From Bacteroidota bacterium (GTDB lineage: Bacteria; Bacteroidota; Bacteroidia; Bacteroidales; Bacteroidaceae), in contig JAEXAJ010000091.1 in assembly GCA_023458215.1 (NCBI GenBank), positions 1 to 37,112 on the forward strand: a stretch of 37,112 nt of DNA, read 5' to 3'. The notes beneath the pieces were generated by a model. That model made no database searches and had not been told where the DNA came from. It saw only the letters and a list, made by a program, of their open reading frames with translations. A program made the translations under genes and the position numbers. Below, one piece after another: positions 14,638 through 24,182 of this stretch. Positions within the stretch are counted from its first letter, which is position 1, and each line of letters opens with the position of its first letter.

Positions 14638-17600
14638 TTAAATTTTGCTCGGACTGATATCAAACTGCTTTTTAAAGCATGTACTGAAGTATTTAGGGTC
14701 AGCAAACCCCACCATACTTGCCACCTCGGCAATGGAATATCTCCGCGAAGCCAACAGTTCTTTTGCCTTGTTCAGACGTACAATGCGAATGAAATCATTA
14801 GGTCCTTGCCCGGTCAGTGTCTTCATCTTATTAAAGACTGAAGTACGGCTCATCCCCAGCTTCCGGCAAAAATCATTGATAGAGAGTTCCGAGTTAGCTA
14901 ATTCATCATTAACCACTTCCATCACTTTGTCTAAAAACTCTTTATCCAGTTGGCTGGTGTAATCAATCTCTTCCGGTTGAGACTCCATAGACAAGACGGT
15001 ATCACGCAACCGTTGCCTGTTTTGAAGGATGTTTCGTATACGTACTTTTAATACTGACAAATCAAAAGGTTTGATAATATAGTCGTTTGCACCGGCTTCC
15101 AGACCGAAGATTATATTCTCCCGCTCACTCAGTGCGGTAAGCAGTATAATCGGGATATGGCTCGTTTCGACCGAAGACTTTAGGATACGGCATAACTCGT
15201 CCCCTTCCAGGACGGGCATCACAATATCCGAGATGATAAGATCCGGATTAATCTCTCTCGCCATCTCCAACGCTTTTCCACCATCGGGCACACCTATCAC
15301 TTTATACTCGGAAGAGAGGCTATTCATCAGATATTCCCGCATATCAGGATCATCTTCTGCCAATAAAAGTACATTTTTGCCACCTCCGTCCGATAGTTCT
15401 GATGCGGTGTCAGTAGGAGTTTGTGCCTCCTGACTATCTTTCTGATGTTCAACAACGACACTCGATTTTATCTTTTGTGGAAAAACTACCGTAAAAGTAG
15501 TACCCTTACCCTCCACACTACTGAAGGAGATACTGCCATGATGCTGTTTCACAATCCGGCGGGTTATCATCAATCCGATACCCGAACCGGTCTCTTCATA
15601 GTTCATCGCATTCTGTGCCCGATAATACTCGTTAAAAATATTACTTTGTTCTTCTTTAGGAATGCCGATACCTGTATCTCTTACTTCGATTGTCCACTTT
15701 TTCTTATTTGTTTTTACAAAGATGCGAATAATTCCTTTCTCCGTATATTTCAATGCATTCGAAAGCAGGTTATCGACGATATGATCCATCTTTTCCCTAT
15801 CCATCCATACTTTAGGCATATCCGTTTCAACTTCCAGTTGCAATTCTACGCCTTTTTGCATAGCGGTCAGATGAAATTCCGCCATTTTCTCCTCCAGATA
15901 GGTCTTTATATCATATTGGGACACTTTCAGATGTTCGGCATGAAGTTCCGCTTTTTGCAAATCAAGCAACTGGGTAACCATAGTCAGTAGCTTCTCCACA
16001 TTCTTCGCAGCTACTCCAACCGTTCGCTTACTCTCTTCCGGTAGCTCTTCCTGTGCTTCCAGTTCACTCAAAGGAGCTTTTATCAGCGTAATAGGAGTAC
16101 GTATATCATGGGCTATGCTGATAAACGAACGTATCTTCTCTTTTATCTTGTCTTCATTGGCTTTATGTTTTCTATATTGTACAAACAGATAGATAAAAAC
16201 AGATAAGAAGACGAAGTAAATAAGCAATGCCCACCACGATATCCAATAAGGAGCATTGACAATGATCTCTAAATCGCGTTCCCCTATTTGCTGCCCGGTA
16301 TATTTATCGAAAGCACGCAGACGGAAAGTATATTTGCCGGAAGGAAGGTTCATGTAGTTCACGCTTCGCACTGAATTAGAATGTTCCCACAGCTTATTGT
16401 AATTCTCCAACATATACTCATATCTGATGCGATGGGGAGCTATAAAATTAATGGCAGAGAAAGAGATAGAGAAAGAATTTTGGTTGTACTTGAGTTCCAA
16501 CTTCTGTGTATCATTGATATTAGTCTTCAGCAGAGAACCTTTCATTCCGGCTTTTACGGACTCGTAAAGCAACTTGAAGTCAGTCAATATCAAACGAATC
16601 GGAGCATGTTGGTTAAAGTCCAGCGAAGGGGAAAAAGTAATAACACCTTCTGCCGTGCCAAAGGCCAAAGCTCCGTCAGCCAGTTTAAAGGCTGCATTAG
16701 GATTATAGAATCCCCATGTGATACCCAGCAAATCATTGGCGCTTACTAAAACATCTCTCGAAGAATCTAAATAATAAAGCTCTTTCTCCGTACTCACCCA
16801 AATATGGCCGGCATTATCTTCCAGCAAACTGTTTACTGAATTAGAGGCAAGTCCATCATTGGTAGTGTACACACGAGTTTCTTTTTTATCCGGATGAAAG
16901 CGGATCAGCCCTTCACCGTCCGTAGCCATCCAAATATCTCCGGATGAAGCCTGCAAAAGACAACGGATAGGATAATGCAACGTAAAATCACCAAACTGCT
17001 GGTGCCATTGCGCTTTTCCGGTCACTTTATCAAATATTGCCAATCCATCGCAACCGGCAAGCAACAAAGTTCCTTTATTTCCCGGCTTGATATCTCCCAC
17101 GCAATCAATAGGATAATAGGTATAAGCATCGGTCTGCATATTGTAACGTGTAAACTCGCCTTCTATACCTCCCAACCAAAGGTGATCTCCTTCGGCATAA
17201 ATAGCATAAATATAATCTGTAGATACCCCTTTGTCCGATTGCGGAAATCTTTTCGCTATCTTTTGTACCCTGCCGGTCTTCTTATGAATACAATAAAGTC
17301 CGATTCCATATCCTCCTGCCCAAATATTTCCTTTAGAATCTTCGGCAAGAGCCAATACCACCTTCCCACTATGCCCTGCATCGTCAAGGAAATGGGTCCA
17401 CTTATTCTGCTTGAACTGATAGAGGCTGACACCATTGTTGGTACCATACCAGCAGTCGCCTTCCGAATCCTGAAAGATGACATTGATATGATCCGATTTT
17501 AAAGAATTGCTATTATTCCGTTCATGTCTGATTCTTCTGATATCAGGCATATTCGGGTCCAGATAACTGATGCCATTAGTAGAGGTACTGATCCAGATAC

Positions 17601-18642
17601 CGTTGTATTCATCCACACAGATATCAGAAACCGTATTCCCGTTTAAGCTACGCTCATCATCCTCGTCAGTCATGTAATGATGCAATAGCTTTTCAGCATT
17701 CATATCCATTTGGAAAACTCCGCCGCCATCTGCACCTATTAGCAAAGTATTATCGTGAGTCTTTGCAAAAGTACGAATGGGAACGTGAGGAACGAAGGCG
17801 TCTAATGACCGAATTTTCCCTGTCATCTTATCAACCACAAAGACTCCGTCGGAGAAAGTGCCTACAAACAATTTGTTACCATACTCATAAATCGCTTCAA
17901 TATGCATTTCCATCGGAAGGCTAACAGGCTTCTCGGCAGAGAAAGTATTTTTGGCAGCATCTCTGTTTAATTGAAAAACGCCCTTATTGGTTCCGGCAAA
18001 AAACGTTGCTTTATCTGCCTGTATAAGGCAGGTCACTGCACGATCCTTAAGTCCGGCAAAGGTTAAACCTGCTTTTTCTTCCCAGCTATAAACTCCGGTT
18101 GACATACAAATCCAAAGTCGGTTGTCGTCATCCAACAAGATGTTGTAAATAACAGCAGACGGATTGGAAGCAGACAAGTCAATACGCAACAAGAACGAAT
18201 CCGTTTTATAATCGTATGTATAAATCTTCCCATTCTTTAATGCCACCCAAAGATTACCTGACTTATCGCAGGTCATTATCGTAGAGGACAAGATATGATC
18301 TTTGGATTGAACCGTATCATCCAGCCGATAATGCTTTATTTCATTTCCATCATAACGGTCGATGCCGAAATGAGTATATGCCCATATAAAACCTACAGAG
18401 TCTTTATTGATTTGGAATACCTGACGGCTGCTCAACCCTTCCCTCAAACTCAACGAACGGAATGAACCGGCAGATAAATCGGTGGAATAAAAGACGGACA
18501 TCCATAGTAGCAGGGCTATACTTATAATGTATCTCCTACGTAGCACATTCGTAGCAAGTCCAATGCTATAATATTGGATTTGCATTGGACTTATATTGGA
18601 CTTGCATTGGACTTGCTTCGAAGCAGGTATATTTTCGGTCAT
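14638..18642 (-). CDS. Hybrid two-component system sensor-regulator of the PUL
   Basis: Up to 1334 aa. A hydrophobic anchor or signal follows RRR (about residues 39-57). Two Reg_prop beta-propellers fill the periplasmic part (to about 730; repeated IWAYTHFGIDRYDG, LWVALKNGKIY, IWISTSTNGISY patterns), followed by a Y_Y_Y domain. A transmembrane helix (WALLIYFVFLSVFIYLFVQY) lies near 810-830. The cytoplasmic part has HisKA (SIAHDIRTPITLI), HATPase (NLLSNALKYTEKG, DTGIGIP, GSGIGLMI), a receiver (EDDPDMREYL, phospho-Asp in IISDIVMP, LLTAL, IIKPFD) and an AraC-type HTH at the end. It would sense the imported glycan and switch on susCD and probably the GH18 operon. The start is uncertain: the ATG at 18585 leaves a normal signal peptide and puts the 11-bp repeats upstream. 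Confidence 0.95.
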   Translation of the reverse strand: MTENIPASKQVQCKSNISPMQIQYYSIGLATNVLRRRYIISIALLLWMSVFYSTDLSAGSFRSLSLREGLSSRQVFQINKDSVGFIWAYTHFGIDRYDGNEIKHYRLDDTVQSKDHILSSTIMTCDKSGNLWVALKNGKIYTYDYKTDSFLLRIDLSASNPSAVIYNILLDDDNRLWICMSTGVYSWEEKAGLTFAGLKDRAVTCLIQADKATFFAGTNKGVFQLNRDAAKNTFSAEKPVSLPMEMHIEAIYEYGNKLFVGTFSDGVFVVDKMTGKIRSLDAFVPHVPIRTFAKTHDNTLLIGADGGGVFQMDMNAEKLLHHYMTDEDDERSLNGNTVSDICVDEYNGIWISTSTNGISYLDPNMPDIRRIRHERNNSNSLKSDHINVIFQDSEGDCWYGTNNGVSLYQFKQNKWTHFLDDAGHSGKVVLALAEDSKGNIWAGGYGIGLYCIHKKTGRVQKIAKRFPQSDKGVSTDYIYAIYAEGDHLWLGGIEGEFTRYNMQTDAYTYYPIDCVGDIKPGNKGTLLLAGCDGLAIFDKVTGKAQWHQQFGDFTLHYPIRCLLQASSGDIWMATDGEGLIRFHPDKKETRVYTTNDGLASNSVNSLLEDNAGHIWVSTEKELYYLDSSRDVLVSANDLLGITWGFYNPNAAFKLADGALAFGTAEGVITFSPSLDFNQHAPIRLILTDFKLLYESVKAGMKGSLLKTNINDTQKLELKYNQNSFSISFSAINFIAPHRIRYEYMLENYNKLWEHSNSVRSVNYMNLPSGKYTFRLRAFDKYTGQQIGERDLEIIVNAPYWISWWALLIYFVFLSVFIYLFVQYRKHKANEDKIKEKIRSFISIAHDIRTPITLIKAPLSELEAQEELPEESKRTVGVAAKNVEKLLTMVTQLLDLQKAELHAEHLKVSQYDIKTYLEEKMAEFHLTAMQKGVELQLEVETDMPKVWMDREKMDHIVDNLLSNALKYTEKGIIRIFVKTNKKKWTIEVRDTGIGIPKEEQSNIFNEYYRAQNAMNYEETGSGIGLMITRRIVKQHHGSISFSSVEGKGTTFTVVFPQKIKSSVVVEHQKDSQEAQTPTDTASELSDGGGKNVLLLAEDDPDMREYLMNSLSSEYKVIGVPDGGKALEMAREINPDLIISDIVMPVLEGDELCRILKSSVETSHIPIILLTALSERENIIFGLEAGANDYIIKPFDLSVLKVRIRNILQNRQRLRDTVLSMESQPEEIDYTSQLDKEFLDKVMEVVNDELANSELSINDFCRKLGMSRTSVFNKMKTLTGQGPNDFIRIVRLNKAKELLASRRYSIAEVASMVGFADPKYFSTCFKKQFDISPSKI
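18554..18616. repeat. Four 11-bp tandem repeats plus an inverted copy at the HTCS start
   Basis: ATTGGATTTGC, ATTGGACTTAT and two ATTGGACTTGC units run without gaps from 18573 to 18616 (plus strand). A reverse-complement copy, GCAAGTCCAAT, lies at 18554-18564. The period is close to one DNA turn, which suits a protein bound on one face. The array straddles the possible start codons of the hybrid regulator (18642 and 18585). Because 11 is not a multiple of 3, a change of one unit would shift the frame if translation starts at 18642. Confidence 0.8.
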
Positions 18643-18700
18643 AGTGGTTTATCAATCAGTTATTAAAAAATAAATCGTTTCTTGGATGCAATATTACACA

Positions 18701-18708
18701 CAAATATA
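18701..18708 (-). promoter_or_regulatory. Possible -7 box of the hybrid regulator gene
   Basis: On the minus strand this reads TATATTTG, a match to TAnnTTTG, 59 bp upstream of the 18642 ATG. No good -33 element is seen at 19-21 nt, so the call is weak. Confidence 0.4.
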
Positions 18709-18751
18709 AAAAAAGTGGTCGAAAAACTATCCGAATAGGTTTGATTTCTAT

Positions 18752-18759
18752 TACTTTTG
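18752..18759 (+). promoter_or_regulatory. -7 box of the receiver/PEP-synthase-like gene
   Basis: TACTTTTG matches TAnnTTTG and lies 30 bp before the ATG at 18789. The -33 region does not show TTTG at the expected distance. Confidence 0.55.
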
Positions 18760-18788
18760 CTACCATAATCAACAAATTATGAGAAGCA

Positions 18789-21755
18789 ATGCTCAGCAAG
18801 TATAAATTAAATCAGCTCTATTTCAAGGATACACAGTTCGCCAACCTCATGACGCGACGCATTTTCAATGTACTCTTGATAGCCAATCCTTATGACGCCT
18901 TCATGTTGGAAGATGACGGTCGTATTGATGAAAAGATATTCAATGAATACACTTCTCTTTCGCTACGTTATCCTCCTCGGTTTACGCAAGTATCGACTTG
19001 CGATGAAGCATTGGCACAACTCTCCGTCATCTCTTTCGACCTCATCATCTGCATGCCCGGAACGGGAGATAACGAGGGATTTGATGTAGCGCGAAATATC
19101 AAGAGCCAATACGAGCATATTCCTATGGTGATATTAACCCCTTTCAGCCACGGTATCACCAAACGGATAGCGAATGAGGATTTGAGTCCTTTCGAATATG
19201 TATTTTGTTGGTTGGGAAATACAGATTTGCTGCTTTCCATCATCAAGTTGATAGAAGATAAGATGAATCTGGAACACGATGTCAACGAAGTGGGTGTGCA
19301 GCTTATCTTATTAGTGGAAGACGGTATTCGCTTCTATTCTTCCATTCTTCCGAATCTGTATAAATTCGTCTTAAAGCAAAGCCAAGAATTCTCTACAGAA
19401 GCATTGAACGCGCATCAGCGTACACTTCGTATGAGAGGGCGTCCTAAAATTGTTTTGGCTCGTACGTATGAAGAAGCTATCAGTATTTACGAAAAATATA
19501 AGAATAATATATTAGGTGTCATTACCGACGTCCGCTTTCCACGAGTGGAACGTGGCGAGAAAGACGGATTGGCAGGAATCAAACTATGTGCAGCCATACG
19601 TAAGGAAGATCCGTTTGTGCCTCTCATTATTCAGTCGTCTGAGTCGGATAATGCTTCTTACGCATCAAAATATGACGCTGCTTTCATCGACAAGAACTCC
19701 AAGAAGATGGATGTGGATTTGCGACGTATCGTATCCGACAATTTTGGATTCGGAGATTTCATCTTCCGCAATCCTAACACCTTGGAGGAAATTGCCCGCG
19801 TAAAGAACCTGAAAGAGTTGCAGAATATTCTGTTTGCCGTACCGGCGGAATCATTCCTTTATCATATTAGCCGCAACCATGTAAGTCGTTGGTTATATTC
19901 ACGTGCCATGTTCCCCGTTGCCGAGTTCCTAAAACCCATCACATGGAACAGCTTGCAGGATGTGGATGCTCACCGAAGAATCATCTTCGAGGCTATCGTC
20001 AAGTATCGTAAGATGAAGAACCAAGGTGTGGTAGCAGTTTTCAAACGCGACCGTTTCGACCGCTACTCCAACTTTGCCCGCATTGGCGACGGCTCGTTGG
20101 GAGGTAAAGGGCGTGGACTGGCATTTATTGACAATATGGTAAAGCATCATCCCGAGTTTGAAGAGTTTGAAAATGCACGGATTGCCATCCCTAAAACGGT
20201 AGTGCTTTGTACAGACGTATTCGATGAATTTATGGATACCAATAACCTGTATCAGATAGCTCTTTCGGATGCAGAGGATGATGTAATCCTGCGATATTTT
20301 CTAAAAGCCAAGCTGCCTGACGGTTTGGTAGAAGACTTCTTCACTTTCTTCGATGTAGTGAAGTCTCCTATTGCCATCCGCTCGTCATCTTTGCTGGAAG
20401 ATTCGCATTACCAACCATTTGCCGGCATATATAATACATATATGATACCCTATCTGGACGACAAATACGAGATGTTGCGTATGCTTAGCGATGCCATCAA
20501 AGGTGTATATGCCTCTGTCTTTTTCCGGGATTCCAAAGCATATATGCAAGCCACCAGCAATGTGATAGACCAAGAGAAAATGGCAGTTATACTGCAAGAA
20601 GTAGTAGGCAACCAGTATGGTGACCGCTATTATCCGTCTATGTCCGGTGTGGCACGTTCTCTGAATTATTATCCTCTTGGCGATGAGAAAGCCGAAGAAG
20701 GTATTGTAAACCTCGCTCTAGGGTTAGGCAAATACATTGTGGATGGCGGAATGACTCTTCGATTCTCTCCTTATCATCCGAATCAGATTTTACAAACCAG
20801 TGAACTGGATATTGCTCTAAAAGAGACGCAAACCCGTTTCTATGCCCTTGATTTACGAAATGCCGGGCAGGATTTCTCCATTGACGATGGTTTTAACCTG
20901 TTAAAGCTTCACGTCAAAGAAGCTGAAAAAGACGGCTCTTTAAACTATATAGCTTCAACATACGATCCATACGATCAGGTTATCCGTGACGGTTTGTATC
21001 CGGGTGGTCGCAAAGTCATCACATTTGCCAATATCCTACAGCATGATGTATTCCCACTAGCCAAGATCTTGCAATTAGTATTGAAATATGGGCAGCAAGA
21101 GATGCGCCGTCCGATAGAAATAGAATTTGCCGCTACCATGAGCAGGGAGAAAGATAAGACAGGTACTTTCTACTTACTCCAAATCCGTCCGATTGTCGAC
21201 ACCAAAGAGATATTGGACGAAGATCTTACTGCTATCCCTGACGAGAAGCTTTTGCTACGTTCTAACAATTCATTAGGACATGGCATCATGAACGAAATTC
21301 ATGATATTATCTATGTAAAAACAGAGGATTACAGTGCTTCCCACAATCAAGAGATTGCTTGGGAGATTGAAAAGTTGAATCAACAATTCCTGAATGAAGG
21401 AAAGAATTATGTATTGGTTGGTCCCGGACGTTGGGGAAGTAGCGACACCTGGCTAGGCATTCCTGTAAAGTGGCCGCATATCAGCGCCGCCCGTGTCATT
21501 GTAGAAGCCGGATTAACCAATTATCGCGTTGATCCCAGCCAAGGAACACATTTCTTCCAAAACCTTACTTCTTTTGGTGTAGGCTACTTTACCATCAATG
21601 CTTTTATGAATGATGGAGTATATAATCAGGAATTTCTAAATGACCAGCCCGCAGTCCATGAGAGTAAATACTTACGCCATATACACTTCAATCAACCCAT
21701 TGTTGTGAAGATGGACGGAAAAAAGAAACAAGGCGTTGTTTTATTACCGGAATAA
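18789..21755 (+). CDS. Receiver-domain / PEP-synthase ATP-grasp fusion protein
   Basis: 988 aa, no signal peptide. Residues about 25-155 look like a degenerate receiver whose phospho-Asp position is lost (DLIICMPGTGD). Residues about 168-320 look like a working receiver with a long insert: acidic Glu177-Asp178, Asp247 in ITDVRFP, Ser283-Ser284 and Lys302. Residues about 430-803 match the nucleotide-binding domain of PEP synthase / pyruvate phosphate dikinase: GSLGGKGRGLAF, SPIAIRSSSLLED (Arg531), QPFAGIYNT, EIEFAAT, LLQIRPIV. The phosphohistidine swivelling domain and the PEP-binding barrel of true PEP synthases are absent. They are replaced by an unrecognised 185-aa end with VLVGPGRWGSSDTWLG. 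It could phosphorylate a partner or a small molecule under signal control. It stands alone, with its own -7 box and terminator. Confidence 0.85.
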   Translation: MLSKYKLNQLYFKDTQFANLMTRRIFNVLLIANPYDAFMLEDDGRIDEKIFNEYTSLSLRYPPRFTQVSTCDEALAQLSVISFDLIICMPGTGDNEGFDVARNIKSQYEHIPMVILTPFSHGITKRIANEDLSPFEYVFCWLGNTDLLLSIIKLIEDKMNLEHDVNEVGVQLILLVEDGIRFYSSILPNLYKFVLKQSQEFSTEALNAHQRTLRMRGRPKIVLARTYEEAISIYEKYKNNILGVITDVRFPRVERGEKDGLAGIKLCAAIRKEDPFVPLIIQSSESDNASYASKYDAAFIDKNSKKMDVDLRRIVSDNFGFGDFIFRNPNTLEEIARVKNLKELQNILFAVPAESFLYHISRNHVSRWLYSRAMFPVAEFLKPITWNSLQDVDAHRRIIFEAIVKYRKMKNQGVVAVFKRDRFDRYSNFARIGDGSLGGKGRGLAFIDNMVKHHPEFEEFENARIAIPKTVVLCTDVFDEFMDTNNLYQIALSDAEDDVILRYFLKAKLPDGLVEDFFTFFDVVKSPIAIRSSSLLEDSHYQPFAGIYNTYMIPYLDDKYEMLRMLSDAIKGVYASVFFRDSKAYMQATSNVIDQEKMAVILQEVVGNQYGDRYYPSMSGVARSLNYYPLGDEKAEEGIVNLALGLGKYIVDGGMTLRFSPYHPNQILQTSELDIALKETQTRFYALDLRNAGQDFSIDDGFNLLKLHVKEAEKDGSLNYIASTYDPYDQVIRDGLYPGGRKVITFANILQHDVFPLAKILQLVLKYGQQEMRRPIEIEFAATMSREKDKTGTFYLLQIRPIVDTKEILDEDLTAIPDEKLLLRSNNSLGHGIMNEIHDIIYVKTEDYSASHNQEIAWEIEKLNQQFLNEGKNYVLVGPGRWGSSDTWLGIPVKWPHISAARVIVEAGLTNYRVDPSQGTHFFQNLTSFGVGYFTINAFMNDGVYNQEFLNDQPAVHESKYLRHIHFNQPIVVKMDGKKKQGVVLLPE

Positions 21756-21815
21756 TGATCGAAAATCATTAAAGCTGCATAAAATTAGCACTTATACCAC
21801 ATTCTTTTTTTGTTT

Positions 21816-21842
21816 AAAATGGGACAAATGATGTCCCATTTT
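21816..21842 (+). terminator. Terminator of the receiver/PEP-synthase-like gene
   Basis: Bases 21816-21826 and 21832-21842 pair perfectly (11 bp, AAAATGGGACA) with a 5-nt loop. An A-rich and a T-rich flank make it a likely two-way terminator, 60 bp after the stop codon. Confidence 0.85.
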
Positions 21843-21897
21843 TCATTTTATACAATAAAATGCACACAAACTACTTCTTTTTATAGTCATAAAACTA

Positions 21898-21905
21898 TAT
21901 TTTTG
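21898..21905 (+). promoter_or_regulatory. -7 box of the DUF4493/PCMD operon
   Basis: TATTTTTG fits TAnnTTTG. It lies 142 bp before the first ATG, giving a leader of about 135 nt that includes a small hairpin (TTCGC-ATCG-GCGAA, about 21968-21981). The -33 element is poor (TTCTTT), so an activator may be needed. Confidence 0.6.
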
Positions 21906-22047
21906 CATCCAGTTTTAAACATTAGCAAGATCAAAAACATTATAAGTATTGTAAATGAGTATAAATATTCGCATCGGCGAAATCTCTTCAATTCATTTAA
22001 AGGTATAAGTTATAAAGAATACAGATAAACTATTTCAAAGTATCAAT

Positions 22048-22827
22048 ATGGCAAATATGAAAACATTTTTGTTAAGTTGCATAATAGGAACAAGCCTAAT
22101 CGCAACGTCATGCTCATCCGAGAATGAGGTATCTACTAATGCAAACGAAGGTACCATTCATTTGGCTGTCACATCGGATGCTAAGTTCAGGACCAACACC
22201 CGTGCAGTGAATGAAAGTAGTTATGCAGACGTGAATAACTACACGGTTCAGATTCTAAACAGCTCAAACAAGGTAGAGAAACAGTTTGTATACAGCGAAG
22301 CTCCCGAAAAAATCAGCCTCAACAATGGTTCTTATACATTGAAAGCGTTTTATGGCGAAGATAGCAACGCATCTAGAAAGTCTTTCTATGTAGAAGGTAC
22401 CACTACTTTCGCTGTAGAAGGTAGTGACAAAAGCATATCAGTAGATTGTACACCGATCCATGGCAAGGTTGCAGTCAACTTTGCCGAAGAAATGGCTACC
22501 TATTTCAGCGATTATTCTGTAGTTTATGAAACTGTAGCTCTTACTACAAGCGGTTCTACCGCTACTTGGAACAAGACAGATACAGAGGCTTGGTATCTGA
22601 AAGTAAACCAGAAAGGCGAAAAAATCAAAGCCACTATTCATATTACTCGAAGTAGTGATAACAAATCAAGCACAGTCGAGAAAACTTATATGTTACTTCC
22701 CAACAAATCGTGGACATTGAACATAGCTCCTCAAGACAATAATGGCAGTTTAGGAATTACGATTACAATTGATGATTCTACCAATGATCATGAAATTGAC
22801 ATTGTAGTTCCATCAGAGTGGCTCTAA
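22048..22827 (+). CDS. DUF4493 surface lipoprotein (operon gene 1)
   Basis: 259 aa; a second ATG at codon 4 may be the start. The signal peptide ends in IATSC with Cys22, followed by SSENE. The remaining protein is one DUF4493 domain: a first strand GTIHLAVTSD, Arg52 in NTRAV, then VNNYTVQILN, ISLNNGSYTLKAFYG, a FYVEG motif, and the final IVVPSEWL just before the stop. DUF4493 has no assigned biochemical role; it is found in Bacteroides surface lipoproteins. The NTR-A site about 30 residues after the lipid cysteine resembles the processing site of Bacteroidales fimbrillins. It opens a seven-gene operon and is 34 bp from the next gene. Confidence 0.85.
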   Translation: MANMKTFLLSCIIGTSLIATSCSSENEVSTNANEGTIHLAVTSDAKFRTNTRAVNESSYADVNNYTVQILNSSNKVEKQFVYSEAPEKISLNNGSYTLKAFYGEDSNASRKSFYVEGTTTFAVEGSDKSISVDCTPIHGKVAVNFAEEMATYFSDYSVVYETVALTTSGSTATWNKTDTEAWYLKVNQKGEKIKATIHITRSSDNKSSTVEKTYMLLPNKSWTLNIAPQDNNGSLGITITIDDSTNDHEIDIVVPSEWL

Positions 22828-22861
22828 TCTTAATATTACAAACGAATAAAGAAATACAGAT

Positions 22862-24178
22862 ATGAAATTATTCAATAGCACAGTCTTAGGAATCCTGGCA
22901 ATTTTAAGTTTAGCATCTTGCGAGATGAAGAATGAGTTGACGGGAAATACGTCTCCAAAAACAGAAATGGGTATTTTAGAATTAGGTATTTCTGTTAAAC
23001 AACCCGCATCACAGACACGGGCGGGAGGCGTAGCAACCAATAGCTTTCCGGTTATCATCACAGGTGCAAGTGCCGAAGTTGCTGATATCAAAAAAGAATA
23101 TGCTACTGTTGAAGAAATGCCGTCGAGTGTATCGCTACCGGTTGGAAAATATACAGTAACTTCACATACTCCGGGTAAGCTTGAAAAGAAAATGAGTATT
23201 CCCTATTATGGCGGAAGCACTACGATGTCTATCACAAAAGGTATTACCACTTCGACTTCTGTTGTATGCAAGATGCAGAACAGCAGAATTCAAATTAAAT
23301 ATGGGGATGACTTCCAGTCTTCCTTCCAGTCCTGGACTATTACAGTAGACGACGGCTCCAGCACAGCCTTATCTTTCGATGACAAAGACATAGCCCCATC
23401 TGCTATTTACTGGAATTTTGATGACAGTTCGGTTACTGCTATTACTGTTAATATCAGAGCCGTAACAACTGAAGGGAACACGGTTAGCGAAAGCCGCACT
23501 TTCAAGAAAAGTGATGCTTCTGACAAGTATGAAGATGAAAACGAGTTTTTCAATGGCGGCGATGCTTTAGATATCAATATGGGCACTGTATCATCATCAA
23601 CCGGTAGTGTATCAGGAATCACTATCAAGACATTCATTACCTTTGAAAATGAAAGTGAATCGGTAGAGATTCCGGTAGGAGGAGAAGAAGAACCTGGCGG
23701 TGGAGAAGAAGAAAGTGGTGGTGACAATCCGGGAGAGAATCCGGGAAATGGACCGACACTGAAACTTCCAAAAGACGTTAACTACTCTTTATCCAATGAA
23801 TCAAGTATTCCTACAAGTGCAGACGCCATCATATCTGCTTCAGCCGGATTAGAGAACATTATAGTAACAATTGTTGCCGGAAACACAGAGTTTGATGAAA
23901 TCTTAACCGAACTAAAAATGGATGGTCAGAGTTTTAAAGAAGGAGGAGTTAACTTGGTAGAGAATTCTGATTTCAATAATCTACTAAGTAACGTTGAACT
24001 GCCAAATGGACCGACTAAAGGCGATACTGAGTACACCTTCCCGATAGGAGTATTTTTCACTTTCCTCAATGCGACTGGTGCTACAGATGCAGGAAAAACT
24101 CATCAGTTTAATATCACCATAACTGATAGAAACGGAGAAACAACAACCGGAACGTTTAAAGTAGGTATAACAGATTAA
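22862..24178 (+). CDS. DUF4493 lipoprotein with acidic Gly/Glu/Pro linker (operon gene 2)
   Basis: 438 aa. Signal peptide LSLASC with Cys20. A DUF4493-like domain follows (about 36-270): first strand MGILELGISV, Arg53 in QTRAGG, VSLPVGKYTVTSHTPG and the family motif IPYYGG. Residues about 270-300 are a low-complexity linker of Gly, Glu and Pro. The last part (about 305-438) is a separate beta-rich domain (VNYSLSNESSIPTSADAIISAS, FNITITDRNGETTTGTFKVGITD) resembling a segment in gene 6 of the operon. It may be a two-domain structural subunit. It ends 4 bp before the next gene, so translation may be coupled. Confidence 0.82.
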   Translation: MKLFNSTVLGILAILSLASCEMKNELTGNTSPKTEMGILELGISVKQPASQTRAGGVATNSFPVIITGASAEVADIKKEYATVEEMPSSVSLPVGKYTVTSHTPGKLEKKMSIPYYGGSTTMSITKGITTSTSVVCKMQNSRIQIKYGDDFQSSFQSWTITVDDGSSTALSFDDKDIAPSAIYWNFDDSSVTAITVNIRAVTTEGNTVSESRTFKKSDASDKYEDENEFFNGGDALDINMGTVSSSTGSVSGITIKTFITFENESESVEIPVGGEEEPGGGEEESGGDNPGENPGNGPTLKLPKDVNYSLSNESSIPTSADAIISASAGLENIIVTIVAGNTEFDEILTELKMDGQSFKEGGVNLVENSDFNNLLSNVELPNGPTKGDTEYTFPIGVFFTFLNATGATDAGKTHQFNITITDRNGETTTGTFKVGITD

Positions 24179-24182
24179 GAAT

